The notes beneath the pieces were generated by a model. That model did no database searches, was not told the origin of the DNA, and was given only the letters and a program-made list of their open reading frames with translations. From positions 62,001 to 126,000 of the forward strand of contig NZ_FQZK01000014.1 of the NCBI RefSeq assembly GCF_900141985.1: 64,000 bases of DNA. The letters are read 5' to 3'. A program made the position numbers and the translations under genes. The stretch comes from Nocardiopsis flavescens. Its GTDB lineage: Bacteria; Actinomycetota; Actinomycetes; Streptosporangiales; Streptosporangiaceae. Below, piece by piece: positions 36,900 through 46,021 of this stretch. Numbering within the stretch: the stretch's first letter is position 1; each line of letters starts with the position of its first letter.

Positions 36900-39123
36900 C
36901 CCGGGCGGCCTCCGCGTAGCGCTCGACCAGCGGGGGCAGGATCGGGTACTCGGCGAACGCGCGCAGCGGCATCACCGCCGTGTCCTCCCAGGGCAGCCGG
37001 CCGCGCCAGCGCGCGGCCAGCAGCACGTCCACCGCCTGGTCCGCCTCCCGCCACCGGGACGGGTCGCCGCTCCCGGAGACCCGGCGCGCCGTCAGCGCGC
37101 CGTCGAACGCCTCCAGGAACCCCAGCACCCGGTCGGGGCCAGCGCGCTCCACCCCGGCCGCCGGATCCGGCGACAGCGCCCGGGCCCGCCGGTCCACCAA
37201 GTACAGCTCCGGTCGCAGGTGCACGCTGCCCATGCCCAGGGACTTGCCCATGCCGATCTTGTGCGCGTATTCCGGGTCGCCCGCGCCGCCGCCGTCCACC
37301 GGGTTGTCCAGCAGCAGGGCCCGCATCAAGGCGCCGAGCTCCCCGTCGGTGAGGTTGGTGAACGTGATGCGCGACCGGAACACCAGTCCGTCGCGGAGCG
37401 GGACGATGTCGCGGCGGGTGTCGCGGGGCGGCCCGTGGCCCCCGCCCGCCTCCAGCACCTCCAGGTCCAGGTCCTCCCGGGCCCGGGCGTCGTAGCGCAC
37501 CGGCGTCCCCAGGTCGTCCCGGTGGCGGTGCAGGTAGACCTTGTAGCCGTTGAGCCGCACCTGGCCCTCGTGCGCCCAGGTGATGATGTCCGGGCGCCCG
37601 CCCCCGGCCGCGTCCGGCCCCTGGACCAGGTAGTTGGCGAAGCAGCCGCGCTGGGGGGAGAGCAGCCGCACCCGCAGCGCCGCACCGTCGGGGTAGTCCG
37701 GGTCGGGGTCGGTGCACACGGCGTTGCCGAAGAACACCCGCCCCTTGGAGGCGGGCGCCTCGCCCGCGAAGGTGTCCACGTCGCCGAACAGGGCCCGGCA
37801 CACGTCCACCGGGCGCCCCGCCCGCTCCCTCCGGTCGGCGTCCCCGTGCTGGGGGCTCAGCAGGGCCTCCGGCACGGCCCGGCGCACCGGGTCCTCGTCG
37901 CTGACCGCGATCCGGTATCCGCCCGAGCGGCCGAAGGAGACCACCCCGCCCTGGGAGTCCACGTCGAACCAGACGGGTTCCAGGCCCCGCCTGGGCAGCC
38001 CGCCGCCCCCGGACCCGCCGACCCGCTCGCGCTCGGGGTCGCCCTCTCCGGTGCCGAGTCCGTCCGGGAACGCGGCGCGCTGGTACCCGGTGATCTGCTC
38101 GGCCGACTCGAACATCTCCACCAGGGCGTCGGGGACGCGCAGCCGCCCGGTCCGCAGGTCCGTCGGGCGCGGGAACAGGTAGGCGTTGCGGCGCTCCCCC
38201 GCAGCGGCGCCCGTGAGCACCACCAGGGCCGGGACGACCCCGCCCCGGCCCAGGTCGCGGGCGTCGAACCGGTGGTCGGCCAGGTGGGCTCGGGCCTCCT
38301 CCCCGGTCGGCGCCACCGCGGACACCCGGCGCTCCCCCGGCAGGCGCACGGCGTACACCCAGCGGTACTGGAGCCGGCCGTGCTGCTCGTGGGAGGTGGG
38401 CACGTACACGGTGCCGCGGGGTGTGTCGGGGAAGTCGTCGACCCCGAAGTCCCACCGCTTCAGGCTGTCCCGCAGCACCGAGAACGGCACCTTCAGGGCC
38501 TGGCCGCGCTCGCCGCCGGGCCGGGCGGCCGGGACCTCGGTGATGTACCAGCGGTTCCGGGACCGCTCGTGGAACAGGAAGCCCTGCCGGGTGCGCGCCC
38601 CCGCGCGCCGCCTGCGGTACTGGGAGTGGCTCAGCGCCATCACCGACCGGGCCCGCGGGGACAGGGCGCTCTCCGCGGAGGCGGGGTCGATGCGCACCGG
38701 GGCGCGGAAGAAGAGCATGGGGGTGTTGACCGGCCCGGTCTCCCCGCTGGTGAGCATGCGCAGGGTGTTGCGGGCCAGGCCGCGCAGCCCGGACCCCGGC
38801 AGGACCGGCAGCGGGGTCTCCCCGTGCGGCAGCCGCAGGGACCGGTTGACCCGGCCCCGGTCGGGGGTCCGGCCGACGAAGGCGGGGGTGAGGGTCGTCA
38901 GCGCCAGGTCGATCCACCCCGAGTGGGTGCCGCGCACGGTGCGGTCGTGGCTGCGCAGCAGGTCCCCGGTGTCGTGTCCGCCGTGGAGGTCGGCGGCGGG
39001 CATGGGTTCGGCCGCCATACGCACCGCGCCGTAGGGCGCGGTGGCGTGTCCGGACGGACCGCGCCCGGCGGGGCGGGGGCGGGCCGTGCCGCCCAGCCGG
39101 GAGGCCACGTCGCGGGGGTTCAC
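36889..39123 (-). CDS. Large RAMP protein (TIGR03986-like), type III-D
   Basis: A 744-residue RAMP-superfamily protein. The RAMP opening is near residues 70-120 (LALTTLTPAFVG, then LPVLPGSGLRGLARNTLRML, the first Gly-rich turn plus helix). A second RAMP-like block is near 390-420, and a GIGKSLGMGSV-like turn (KIGMGKSLGMGSV) lies near 620. It resembles the TIGR03986 group that accompanies Csx10-containing loci. It may be a backbone or capping subunit of the effector complex. The last gene of the operon, it starts at a GTG that overlaps the Csx19-like stop by GTGA; a GTG one codon earlier is possible. Confidence 0.8.
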   Translation of the reverse strand: MNPRDVASRLGGTARPRPAGRGPSGHATAPYGAVRMAAEPMPAADLHGGHDTGDLLRSHDRTVRGTHSGWIDLALTTLTPAFVGRTPDRGRVNRSLRLPHGETPLPVLPGSGLRGLARNTLRMLTSGETGPVNTPMLFFRAPVRIDPASAESALSPRARSVMALSHSQYRRRRAGARTRQGFLFHERSRNRWYITEVPAARPGGERGQALKVPFSVLRDSLKRWDFGVDDFPDTPRGTVYVPTSHEQHGRLQYRWVYAVRLPGERRVSAVAPTGEEARAHLADHRFDARDLGRGGVVPALVVLTGAAAGERRNAYLFPRPTDLRTGRLRVPDALVEMFESAEQITGYQRAAFPDGLGTGEGDPERERVGGSGGGGLPRRGLEPVWFDVDSQGGVVSFGRSGGYRIAVSDEDPVRRAVPEALLSPQHGDADRRERAGRPVDVCRALFGDVDTFAGEAPASKGRVFFGNAVCTDPDPDYPDGAALRVRLLSPQRGCFANYLVQGPDAAGGGRPDIITWAHEGQVRLNGYKVYLHRHRDDLGTPVRYDARAREDLDLEVLEAGGGHGPPRDTRRDIVPLRDGLVFRSRITFTNLTDGELGALMRALLLDNPVDGGGAGDPEYAHKIGMGKSLGMGSVHLRPELYLVDRRARALSPDPAAGVERAGPDRVLGFLEAFDGALTARRVSGSGDPSRWREADQAVDVLLAARWRGRLPWEDTAVMPLRAFAEYPILPPLVERYAEAARVTR

Positions 39124-39872
39124 CACGTCGTCCCCCCGGCCGGCTCGTCGCCGGTTCCCGGGTCGAACACCGGACCGGTGGGCTTGGGCCCGGTGGCGAT
39201 GCCGGTCAGGCGGTGGAAGGCCACCCCCACGGTCCCGGTGCCGGGGTCCTGCGCCCAGTACTCCCGCACCGTGAGCCAGCTGCCCGCGCCCTCGGCGACG
39301 GCGCCTCCCCCGCGGGTGCGGCGGACCCGCGCGGAGAAGTCGGCCCAGACCACCGGCAGGACGGCCCGCGCCCCGGAGGGCTCGGCGGTGACGGTCAGCG
39401 GCACCCCCTCGCCCGGGGAGCGGCCGTGCCCGGGGCCGGTCCAGCCCTGGAGCAGGAAGGAGCGGTCGCGGGGGCGCAGCCAGGGCGGCGCCTCACCGGG
39501 GGCGTCGGCGCTGATCCACCCCGACCGGGCGCCCTCGCCGATCCGGACCTGGGCGTGGGCGGCGAACACCAGGACCTCCAGCACACGTGCCCGGTCGGCG
39601 GGGGCGACCGGCGGCCGTGCCGACAGGTCGGCGGTGCCGGGCCCGTCCGAGCGGTACCAGCGCTCCCGCGGGCAGGCGCCGGTGAGGCGGCCGTCGCCCA
39701 GTTCGGCCAGCAGCCACTGCGGGGCGGCCGGGTCGCCGGGCGGGCCCGGCGGTCCGGTGTCGAGCAGGCGGCAGCGGACGCCGCGCACGAAGACGTCCTC
39801 GAAGACCGCGTCGACCTCCGCGGCGTCCAGCCGTCGCACGGCCACCCCGACAGGCGCGGGCACCTCGGTCAC
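39120..39872 (-). CDS. csx19: Csx19-like protein (TIGR03984-type)
   Basis: A 250-residue protein. A central segment (LEVLVFAAHAQVRIGE near residues 92-107), an aromatic FLLQGWTG near 138 and a C-terminal VREYWAQDPGTGTVGVAFHRL match the layout of the TIGR03984/Csx19 family of type III-D loci. The role of Csx19 in the effector is poorly defined. Both ends overlap neighbours by GTGA, so it is made stoichiometrically with the RAMP proteins. Identification rests on context and motif resemblance; a profile search would settle it. Confidence 0.65.
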   Translation of the reverse strand: MTEVPAPVGVAVRRLDAAEVDAVFEDVFVRGVRCRLLDTGPPGPPGDPAAPQWLLAELGDGRLTGACPRERWYRSDGPGTADLSARPPVAPADRARVLEVLVFAAHAQVRIGEGARSGWISADAPGEAPPWLRPRDRSFLLQGWTGPGHGRSPGEGVPLTVTAEPSGARAVLPVVWADFSARVRRTRGGGAVAEGAGSWLTVREYWAQDPGTGTVGVAFHRLTGIATGPKPTGPVFDPGTGDEPAGGTTW

Positions 39873-41485
39873 ACTCCTCCTCCTTCACCTGGGCGCGTAC
39901 CGTCCCCCGGCTCCCCGGCACCGCCGGAGAGCAGGGGCGGCAGGGACCGCAGCCACCCCCGGACGGCGGCGGCGTCCGGCCCGCCGGGGGAGAACACCGC
40001 GGCGACCAGGTCGACCCGGTGCGGCGGCCCCTCCCCGTAGGACACCAGCTCCGCGCGGACGGCGCTGACCCGCCCGTGCCCCACCCCCGACCCGGCCCCC
40101 AGCGTGTCGAAGGGCACCGTCGCCAGGTCGCGGACGACGAGCGCGCACAGGCCGCGGACGGCGTCGTCGGGGTCCTCGATGTCGAACACCGCCTCGGCGG
40201 TCCCGCCGCATTGGAGGTCGTCGGTGAACAGGCGGCCGTCCACCGCGTCCCCGAACAGGGCGTCCACGGTCATCCGGGTGGCGGTGACCATGGCCCCGCC
40301 GGCGATCACCGGGACCTCGCGCAGCCGCACCCGGGACGGGCGGGGCACGGCGGACCGCGCCGGGGTGTCGGCCCCCCACCAGTGGGCGAACCAGTCGCGC
40401 AGCCGCGGCCCGGGGGCGCCCGGGTCCGGGGCGGCGTCGCGCAGCGTCCGGGCGGCGATCCGCTTGACCAGGGCGAACAGTGCGGCGTCGCCGAGCACGG
40501 GCGCGATGCGCACCACGCCCTTGTCGGGGTCGTCGACCACCGGGCGCGACCGGTGGGCGCGGTCCACCTCGCCGAGCCGGTCGCCGGCGGGGGTGTCGCC
40601 GACGGACAGCAGTCCGGGCCGCAGCCCGCCCGGCGGGCCCGACAGGGGGTCCTCGCGCTCGGCCACCGCCAGGGTCAGGCGCAGTTCGGCGCGCCGGCGG
40701 CGGTCGGGCGCGGCCGTCCGCGCCGCCACGTGGGCGGCGGTCCCGGTCCGGCCCGCGGCGCGCAGCTCCCGGCCCAGGGCCCGCGCCAGGTCGGCGGGGG
40801 CGTCGGACAGGGCCTCCTCCGCGGCGCTCCACCGCTCCGACCAGGACACCCCGTGGTGGGCGAACCAGTCGTGCTCGTCCCCCAGGTCCAGGCGGCGCGC
40901 GGCCCAGTGGGTGGCGCGCACCGCACCGTGCCCGCGGCCGGTGCGCCCGCCCAGCCGTACGCCCGCACCGCCGATCCCCTCCGCGGCCAGCGCCAGCAGG
41001 GTCAGCAGCCGGGCCTCGTCGGCGGGGGCGGGCACCCGCAGCCGCAGGTGGACGACGAACACCGTGCCCGCCGGGAGCACCTCCCACTGCCACAGCAGGC
41101 CGGGGCGCACCGTCCCCGCCGCGGGGTCCACGCGGGTCCCGGTGCGCACCGCCACCCCGGCGCCCTCCGGGAGGCGGGCGAACGCGTCGTCGGCCTCCAG
41201 CGCGCTGGCCCGCGGCACCGCCCCGTCCTCCTCCGCCGCCCCGAACAGCTCGCCGACCCGGCCGGGGTCGCCCGTCCGCCCGGCCAGGGCGTGGCGGAGC
41301 AGCCCCGCCAGGGTGGTGGCGCGCAGCCGGGGCTCCCCGGTGCGCGGGTCCCGGTCCAGGTGCAGGTCGACATCGCTCTGGGCGGCGTGGCGGGGCACCG
41401 CCAGGGCGGCGCCGACATGGGTGTCGGAGAGCAGGCACCAGCGGCCCGCCACCTCCCACAGCACCCCGGGTGCGGCGGCGTTCAC
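39869..41485 (-). CDS. Double Cas7 (Csm3-like) RAMP fusion
   Basis: A 538-residue protein with two Csm3-type RAMP domains. The first (about 1-255) has DTHVGAA, then SDVDLHLDRDPRTGEP followed by LRATTLAGLLRHALAG, and GGRTGRGHG. The second (about 300-515) has AHRSRPVVDDP followed by a helix, then TVDALFGDAVDGRLF and LGAGSGVGHGRV. In Csm3 an Asp before the PGSSLKG-like helix cuts target RNA; DVDL in the first domain and VVDD in the second are candidates. Fusing two Cas7 subunits fixes their order in the backbone. It starts at a GTG overlapping the csx10 stop. A RAMP-fusion state is known for some type III-D and III-E systems. Confidence 0.8.
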   Translation of the reverse strand: MNAAAPGVLWEVAGRWCLLSDTHVGAALAVPRHAAQSDVDLHLDRDPRTGEPRLRATTLAGLLRHALAGRTGDPGRVGELFGAAEEDGAVPRASALEADDAFARLPEGAGVAVRTGTRVDPAAGTVRPGLLWQWEVLPAGTVFVVHLRLRVPAPADEARLLTLLALAAEGIGGAGVRLGGRTGRGHGAVRATHWAARRLDLGDEHDWFAHHGVSWSERWSAAEEALSDAPADLARALGRELRAAGRTGTAAHVAARTAAPDRRRRAELRLTLAVAEREDPLSGPPGGLRPGLLSVGDTPAGDRLGEVDRAHRSRPVVDDPDKGVVRIAPVLGDAALFALVKRIAARTLRDAAPDPGAPGPRLRDWFAHWWGADTPARSAVPRPSRVRLREVPVIAGGAMVTATRMTVDALFGDAVDGRLFTDDLQCGGTAEAVFDIEDPDDAVRGLCALVVRDLATVPFDTLGAGSGVGHGRVSAVRAELVSYGEGPPHRVDLVAAVFSPGGPDAAAVRGWLRSLPPLLSGGAGEPGDGTRPGEGGGV

Positions 41486-43287
41486 CGGCGGCCTCCCCGG
41501 GTGTGGGCCGTGTCGCGGGCGCGCAGCACCCGGGCCGTCTCGGTCAGCCAGGAGGACACCAGTGCCAGGCACAGCCGGGCTGCCGTGCGGCGCTCCCAGG
41601 CGCGGGCCCGCTCCGAGAGCCCGGCCGGGTCCCCGCGCGGCACCAGCCCGTGGGGCAGGGACAGGTCCACGGCGGCGATCGCCGAGGAGTAGGCGGGGCT
41701 GTGCGCGGGCCGGGGCCGGTTGGCCTCCCACCACGCGGCCGCGACCCCTCCCCCGCCGACTCCCGACAGCCAGTCGCGCACCGGGACCGGGGGGCTGCCG
41801 TGCGGCACGACCCGGGCCCGGGTCAGCGCCCGCACGGCGCGGTCGTGCAGGGTCTTGGGCGCCCCGCCGCCGGCGCGCTCCCCGGCGACGACTCCGGCCA
41901 GCGCGTCCAGGGCGGCGTCCGCGTCCTGGTGCGGGTGGGTGATCGCCTCCCGCAGCCGCCCCACCAGGCTGGGGGTGAGGGGCTCCAGGCGGCGGGCCGA
42001 CCGGCGGGCCAGCATCCGGGCGTGGTCGCGGACCGGGCCGGCCGCGGCGTTCCACAGCAGTTCGTCGTACAGGGCGGCCAGACCGGGGTCCTCCCAATCC
42101 AGGGGGCCGTACTCGGGAACGGTGCCGCCGTCGGGCAGGACCACGGCCCCGGGGGGCCGTCCCACCAGGGGCGCGGTCTCGGGCGCGGGCGGCAGCGGGC
42201 CGGGCGGGGGCGGGTCCAGCAGCACGAACTGTCCGTGGCCGTCCACGGCGCGGTCGCCCAGCGGCTCGGCCTCCATCGCGCGGGCCGTGGCCGCGGACAG
42301 GTCGCGGTCCAGCACCAGCCTCACCACCGCGCCCGGGGCTGCCGCCCGGCGCTGGGCCATCGGCCCGTGGTAGCCGCGGTGGTAGGAGCCGACCACGGTC
42401 GACTCCACGTGGGAGGCGGCCACCCGGACGCCGGCCCCCGGCAGGTGCCGTCCCACCAGCGCCAGGACCTCGCCGACCAGGGCCGCGGGGGCGTAGGCGC
42501 CGTATTCGCCCACCACCAGGGCCGGGGACAGCAGCAGCACGTCGACGGGCTCCCCGGCCGCCCAGGAGCGCCGTCCCGCCGGGTCGGCCCGGTCCGCCGC
42601 CACCGGGGCGTCGGGCGCGACCGGCGCCACGCGCACCCCGCCGTGAGCCCGGGTGCCGCCCGAGCCCAGGGTCAGCGCCCCCCGCGCGGAGTCCAGCACC
42701 TGCGCGATCCGTCCGGCCAGCTCCTCCAGTCCGGCGGCGTCGTCGGCCAGCAGCTGCCAGCGCGCCTCGAAGACCTGCCCGGAGTCCAGGGCCGTGGTGA
42801 AGAACGGCACCCCCCGGCCGGGGTCGCCGGTGCGCGCCCGCCCCAGGTAGCGCTCGGTCGTGGTACGCACGCGCGCCCGCAGGGAGCGGTCGAGGGTGAC
42901 GGGGTCGCGGACCGCCCGGTAGGGCACGGACGGGTCGGGGTCGGCGAACACGTCCGCCATCGTCTCGCTGTTCTTGCCGAGGGTGTACAGGTAGGCGGGC
43001 GGCGGGTAGGCCGTCCGGGCGCGGTCCAGGCCCGGCAGGTCGGGGTCGGCACCCGGCTCCAGCCGCGGGTGGGCGGCGGCGAACCGGACCCGGCCGCCGT
43101 CGGCGACCCACGCGCGCTCCTCCCGCTCCAGCCCGGCCCGGCGCAGCACCGCGGCGAGCATCCCGCGCTGGGCCCGGCCGCCGATGACGTGCTCGGAGTC
43201 GATCCGCAGGGGGTCGAAGGAGGTGCGCACCACCAGGGTGTCCGCCAGGACGTAGCGCAGCGGCAGGTAGCCGCTCACCCCGCTCAC
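41482..43287 (-). CDS. csx10: Csx10 (Cas5-like RAMP), type III-D
   Basis: A 601-residue RAMP protein that fits Csx10, the Cas5-group subunit used as the marker for subtype III-D. N-terminal RAMP block: LVVRTSFDPLRIDSEHVIGG near residue 15. Second block: LLLSPALVVGEYGAY near 250, then VESTVVGSYHRGYHGP, APGAVVRLVLDRD and EPLGDRAVDGHGQF near 360, the Gly-rich end of the fold. The C-terminal 200 residues are helical. Csx10 is expected to hold the crRNA 5' handle next to Cas10. GTGA overlaps occur at both ends. Confidence 0.78.
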   Translation of the reverse strand: MSGVSGYLPLRYVLADTLVVRTSFDPLRIDSEHVIGGRAQRGMLAAVLRRAGLEREERAWVADGGRVRFAAAHPRLEPGADPDLPGLDRARTAYPPPAYLYTLGKNSETMADVFADPDPSVPYRAVRDPVTLDRSLRARVRTTTERYLGRARTGDPGRGVPFFTTALDSGQVFEARWQLLADDAAGLEELAGRIAQVLDSARGALTLGSGGTRAHGGVRVAPVAPDAPVAADRADPAGRRSWAAGEPVDVLLLSPALVVGEYGAYAPAALVGEVLALVGRHLPGAGVRVAASHVESTVVGSYHRGYHGPMAQRRAAAPGAVVRLVLDRDLSAATARAMEAEPLGDRAVDGHGQFVLLDPPPPGPLPPAPETAPLVGRPPGAVVLPDGGTVPEYGPLDWEDPGLAALYDELLWNAAAGPVRDHARMLARRSARRLEPLTPSLVGRLREAITHPHQDADAALDALAGVVAGERAGGGAPKTLHDRAVRALTRARVVPHGSPPVPVRDWLSGVGGGGVAAAWWEANRPRPAHSPAYSSAIAAVDLSLPHGLVPRGDPAGLSERARAWERRTAARLCLALVSSWLTETARVLRARDTAHTRGGRR

Positions 43288-43949
43288 GTCCGCACCCGCG
43301 CGGGCGGGGCGGCCAGCCGCAGGGTGAGCGCGTCCGGGTCCTCCCCGGGCCCCGCGGCCAGGCGCACGTCGACCCGGCCCCGGCCCCGCGTGCCCTTGAG
43401 GCCGATGCCGGTGGTGGCCAGGCAGGCCCGGGCCAGCAGCCTCCAGTGCTCGGGGGCGGGCTCCTGCGCCCAGGTCAGCGCGGACGTCAGGACCAGGCCG
43501 GGCAGCAGCACCCGGTGGGTGCGCAGCCGCCCCGGCTCGGCGGCCCCGTGCGCGCCCACCTCGATCCCCGTCTCCAGCACGGTGTAGGCGTCGGTGACCG
43601 CGCGCCTCAGCACCGCCCGCGCGGGCTCCGACCGGCCCGCCAGCGCCCGGGCGACCGCCGTGCGCACCGTGTCCCCGGCGACGGCGTGCCCCACCCGCAG
43701 CATGCGGTCGCGGCCGTGCGAGCGCCCGCGGCCGAACACCTCGCCCACCGCGCCCTCCAGGCCGGGCGAGACCGCCAGGGAGCGCTGCGCCCCGGCCCGC
43801 AGCCGCGCCGCCAGCCGGTGGCGCGGCAGGTAGGGCAGCCCGTGGTCGTCGGTGACCACGTCGGTGTCGGCGCCGGTCCCGTCGGCGCTGGCCCCCACGA
43901 ACAGCGCGGGCGAGGCCAGCCGCACGACGACGCGGTCCGGCGCGCTCAC
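43284..43949 (-). CDS. Csm3-like Cas7 RAMP protein
   Basis: A 221-residue single-domain RAMP. It opens with VVRLASPALFVG, followed by GADTDVVTDDHGLPYLP and the helix RHRLAARLRAG. This is the Csm3 pattern, with the expected catalytic Asp in GADTD at about residue 25. The C-terminal turn is TGIGLKGTRGRGRV near 185. It is likely the subunit adjacent to Cas10 in the backbone. It begins at a GTG overlapping the cas10 stop and ends overlapping csx10, both by GTGA. Confidence 0.82.
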   Translation of the reverse strand: MSAPDRVVVRLASPALFVGASADGTGADTDVVTDDHGLPYLPRHRLAARLRAGAQRSLAVSPGLEGAVGEVFGRGRSHGRDRMLRVGHAVAGDTVRTAVARALAGRSEPARAVLRRAVTDAYTVLETGIEVGAHGAAEPGRLRTHRVLLPGLVLTSALTWAQEPAPEHWRLLARACLATTGIGLKGTRGRGRVDVRLAAGPGEDPDALTLRLAAPPARVRT

Positions 43950-45760
43950 CGGGGACCGCCCCCGGGGCCGCCGCGGGCGGCGGAGAGGCGGGGGTCCAGA
44001 GCGCGCGCCAGCCCCGGGTCCAGGTACAGGTCCATCATCTCCACGGCGTCGAGCAGGCCCGCGGGCGTCCACTCCCGCGGCAGGTCCACCGGGGCCCCGG
44101 TGACCCGTGCGCGCCGGGCGATCTCGGGGGCGGGGTCGGCGCCCGACTCCAGCAGCGGCACCAGGGACGAGATCAGCCAGCCCCGCCGCCGGAAGTCGCC
44201 CTCGGCGGTCAGGCTCCCCGGCGCCCCGGGGTCCAGGTACCGGTCCAGGAAGCGGGTGAAACCGGTGCCGGTCAGCGGCAGGCCGGTGCGCGGGACCGGG
44301 CCGCGCCGGGCCGCCTCCCACCGCGAGAGCACCCGGTCCACCCCGTCCACACGCGTCGTCCACGCCACCACGTGCCCGTCGGGCGCGCCGCCCTCGATCG
44401 CCGCCACCCGGTGCCGCTTGGCCGTGCGGCACATCGCCTCGCACAGCTCGTGCCCCAGGGACAGCGGCGCGCCCACCGGCTGCACGGCGACACCCACCCC
44501 CACCGTGGGCACGAACGTGGTGTGCGGCCGGCCGTCGCCGCCCGCGGCGGTCCGGCCGCCGCCCGGCCGGTCGCCGTGCGCGTCGGCCAGCGCGCGGTGC
44601 AGTGCGGTGCGCGGGTCGGCGGGGTCGCCGACCCCCTCCGGGTCCGCGTCCAGCCACTCCAGCGCGTACCGGACCAGCGGCAGGGCGAGCCGGGCGTCGC
44701 ACAGGACGGTCAGGTCGTCACCGGCCACCACGATGGGCCGCACCGGGAGGCGGACCGGCCCGGACCGCTCGTGGTCCAGGGAGATGGAGCGCGCGCCGCC
44801 CGGGATGACCGGGTCCCGGCCCGGGTCCGCGCGCACCGTGGCCGCCACCGACCGCACCAGCACCCGTGCCAGCGCCCCGGTGAGGTCCTGGATGCGCTGC
44901 GACAGCCGCCGCTGGGCCAGCGCCCCGGAGCCGGGGACCGCCGGGTCGCCCGCGCGCTCGCGGTACTCGCCCAGGACCGCGCCGAGCCCGTTGACGTCCA
45001 TGTGCACCACCGCGATGCGGCTGACCCCGCCCGGCTCCCGGCCGAGCCGGTCCACCTCCATCGGCAGCGCCAGGCGCGGCGCCCCGGTAGCGGTGGCCGC
45101 TCCGGCCGCCCAGGCGGCGCTGTGCGCCCGGTGCCAGCGGCGGCCGATCCCCCGGGCCCGCGCCACGTCGGCGCTGACGCGCTCGGGCACCCCGGGCCGG
45201 TCGTCCTGGGCGCGGCTGGGGTCGAGCACCTCGGCGGGGCCGCCGCCCACCGCGCACACCGCGGTGATCCCGTACCCGTGGGCGGGGTCGTGCAGGGCGG
45301 ACATGTGCCCGCGGGCGCGCCGCAGCCGGTCCGGCAGCAGGGCCAGGGCCTCGTCCAGACCCTGCGCGCCCCCCGGGTCCCCGCCGGGTTCCGGGCCGCC
45401 GTAGGGGACGTGCGCCACCACGGGGGTGAGGTCGCCCGCGCGCTCGCGCAGCACCCGGGTGTAGCGGGCGGTGAAGCGCCGGGCCGCCGCGGCGTCGGGC
45501 AGGACGACGGTGAGCGCGCCGCCCGCGTCGCGCAGCACCGTGCAGTCGTCGGGGACCAGGCCGGCGATCCCCCGCACCGGGTCGGAGGTGTCGGTGAGCT
45601 CGGCCACCAGCGCGGCCCGGCCCACCGCGTCCAGGATCCGCCGCCCGCTGTAGACGTAGGCCTGGATGCCGCGCAGGTCCACGCCGACCAGCACGCCGCG
45701 CGCCGGGGGCTCGGCGGGCGCGCCGACGGCGGAGCGGTGCTGTGCGGGGTCGGGGGTCAC
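43946..45760 (-). CDS. cas10: Cas10, HD-less, subtype III-D-like
   Basis: A 604-residue Cas10. The protein begins directly with the first palm domain (GVDLRGIQAYVYSGRRI near residue 27), so the N-terminal HD nuclease is absent. The second palm has HMDVNGLG near 253 and the cyclase loop VVAGDDL near 345 (AGDD instead of the usual GGDD). It is followed by the helical C-terminal part with LCEAMCRTAKR near 430. Cyclic oligoadenylate synthesis is likely, since both Asp remain. The GTG at 45760 is chosen for its GAGGAG site; a longer frame to 45874 has no site. It heads the six-gene operon. Confidence 0.85.
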   Translation of the reverse strand: MTPDPAQHRSAVGAPAEPPARGVLVGVDLRGIQAYVYSGRRILDAVGRAALVAELTDTSDPVRGIAGLVPDDCTVLRDAGGALTVVLPDAAAARRFTARYTRVLRERAGDLTPVVAHVPYGGPEPGGDPGGAQGLDEALALLPDRLRRARGHMSALHDPAHGYGITAVCAVGGGPAEVLDPSRAQDDRPGVPERVSADVARARGIGRRWHRAHSAAWAAGAATATGAPRLALPMEVDRLGREPGGVSRIAVVHMDVNGLGAVLGEYRERAGDPAVPGSGALAQRRLSQRIQDLTGALARVLVRSVAATVRADPGRDPVIPGGARSISLDHERSGPVRLPVRPIVVAGDDLTVLCDARLALPLVRYALEWLDADPEGVGDPADPRTALHRALADAHGDRPGGGRTAAGGDGRPHTTFVPTVGVGVAVQPVGAPLSLGHELCEAMCRTAKRHRVAAIEGGAPDGHVVAWTTRVDGVDRVLSRWEAARRGPVPRTGLPLTGTGFTRFLDRYLDPGAPGSLTAEGDFRRRGWLISSLVPLLESGADPAPEIARRARVTGAPVDLPREWTPAGLLDAVEMMDLYLDPGLARALDPRLSAARGGPGGGPR

Positions 45761-45833
45761 CGTGTCGGGGCTCCTCGTGGCGGGCCGGGGCGGGGGCAGG
45801 GCGTGGACCCGCCGGGGCGGGACCCGTCCATCA

Positions 45834-45842
45834 CTCTCGGAC
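45834..45842 (-). promoter_or_regulatory. Partial box GTCCGAGAG upstream of cas10
   Basis: Minus-strand CGTCCGAGAGT context, with GTCCGAGAG exact, about 75-82 bp upstream of the cas10 GTG. The spacing to the start is close to that in front of the 135-residue gene (76 bp). Confidence 0.5.
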
Positions 45843-45971
45843 GGTGGGGCCACACCGACGGCCACGGGCAACAACCCTTACCAGTCGGAGCGGGCGGGGA
45901 CATCCCCGGGTGCGGGGTTGGCCCGAACCGGCCACCGGCCGCCGCGGGGCCGCGCGGTCACCCTCCGCGAC

Positions 45972-45985
45972 TGTCCGAGAGAGTT
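45972..45985 (+). promoter_or_regulatory. TGTCCGAGAGA box upstream of the 54-residue ORF
   Basis: Exact TGTCCGAGAGAG on the plus strand, 38 bp before the GTG of the small ORF at 46022. It is divergent from the cas10 copy. Confidence 0.65.
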
Positions 45986-46021
45986 CCATGCACCAACCGC
46001 CCACGGGACGGAGGTTCCCCG

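Noticed and set aside
45760..45874. Longer Cas10 start at 45874
   Set aside because: The extra 38 residues are Pro/Arg-rich with no family similarity, and the GTG at 45760 has a good ribosome site.
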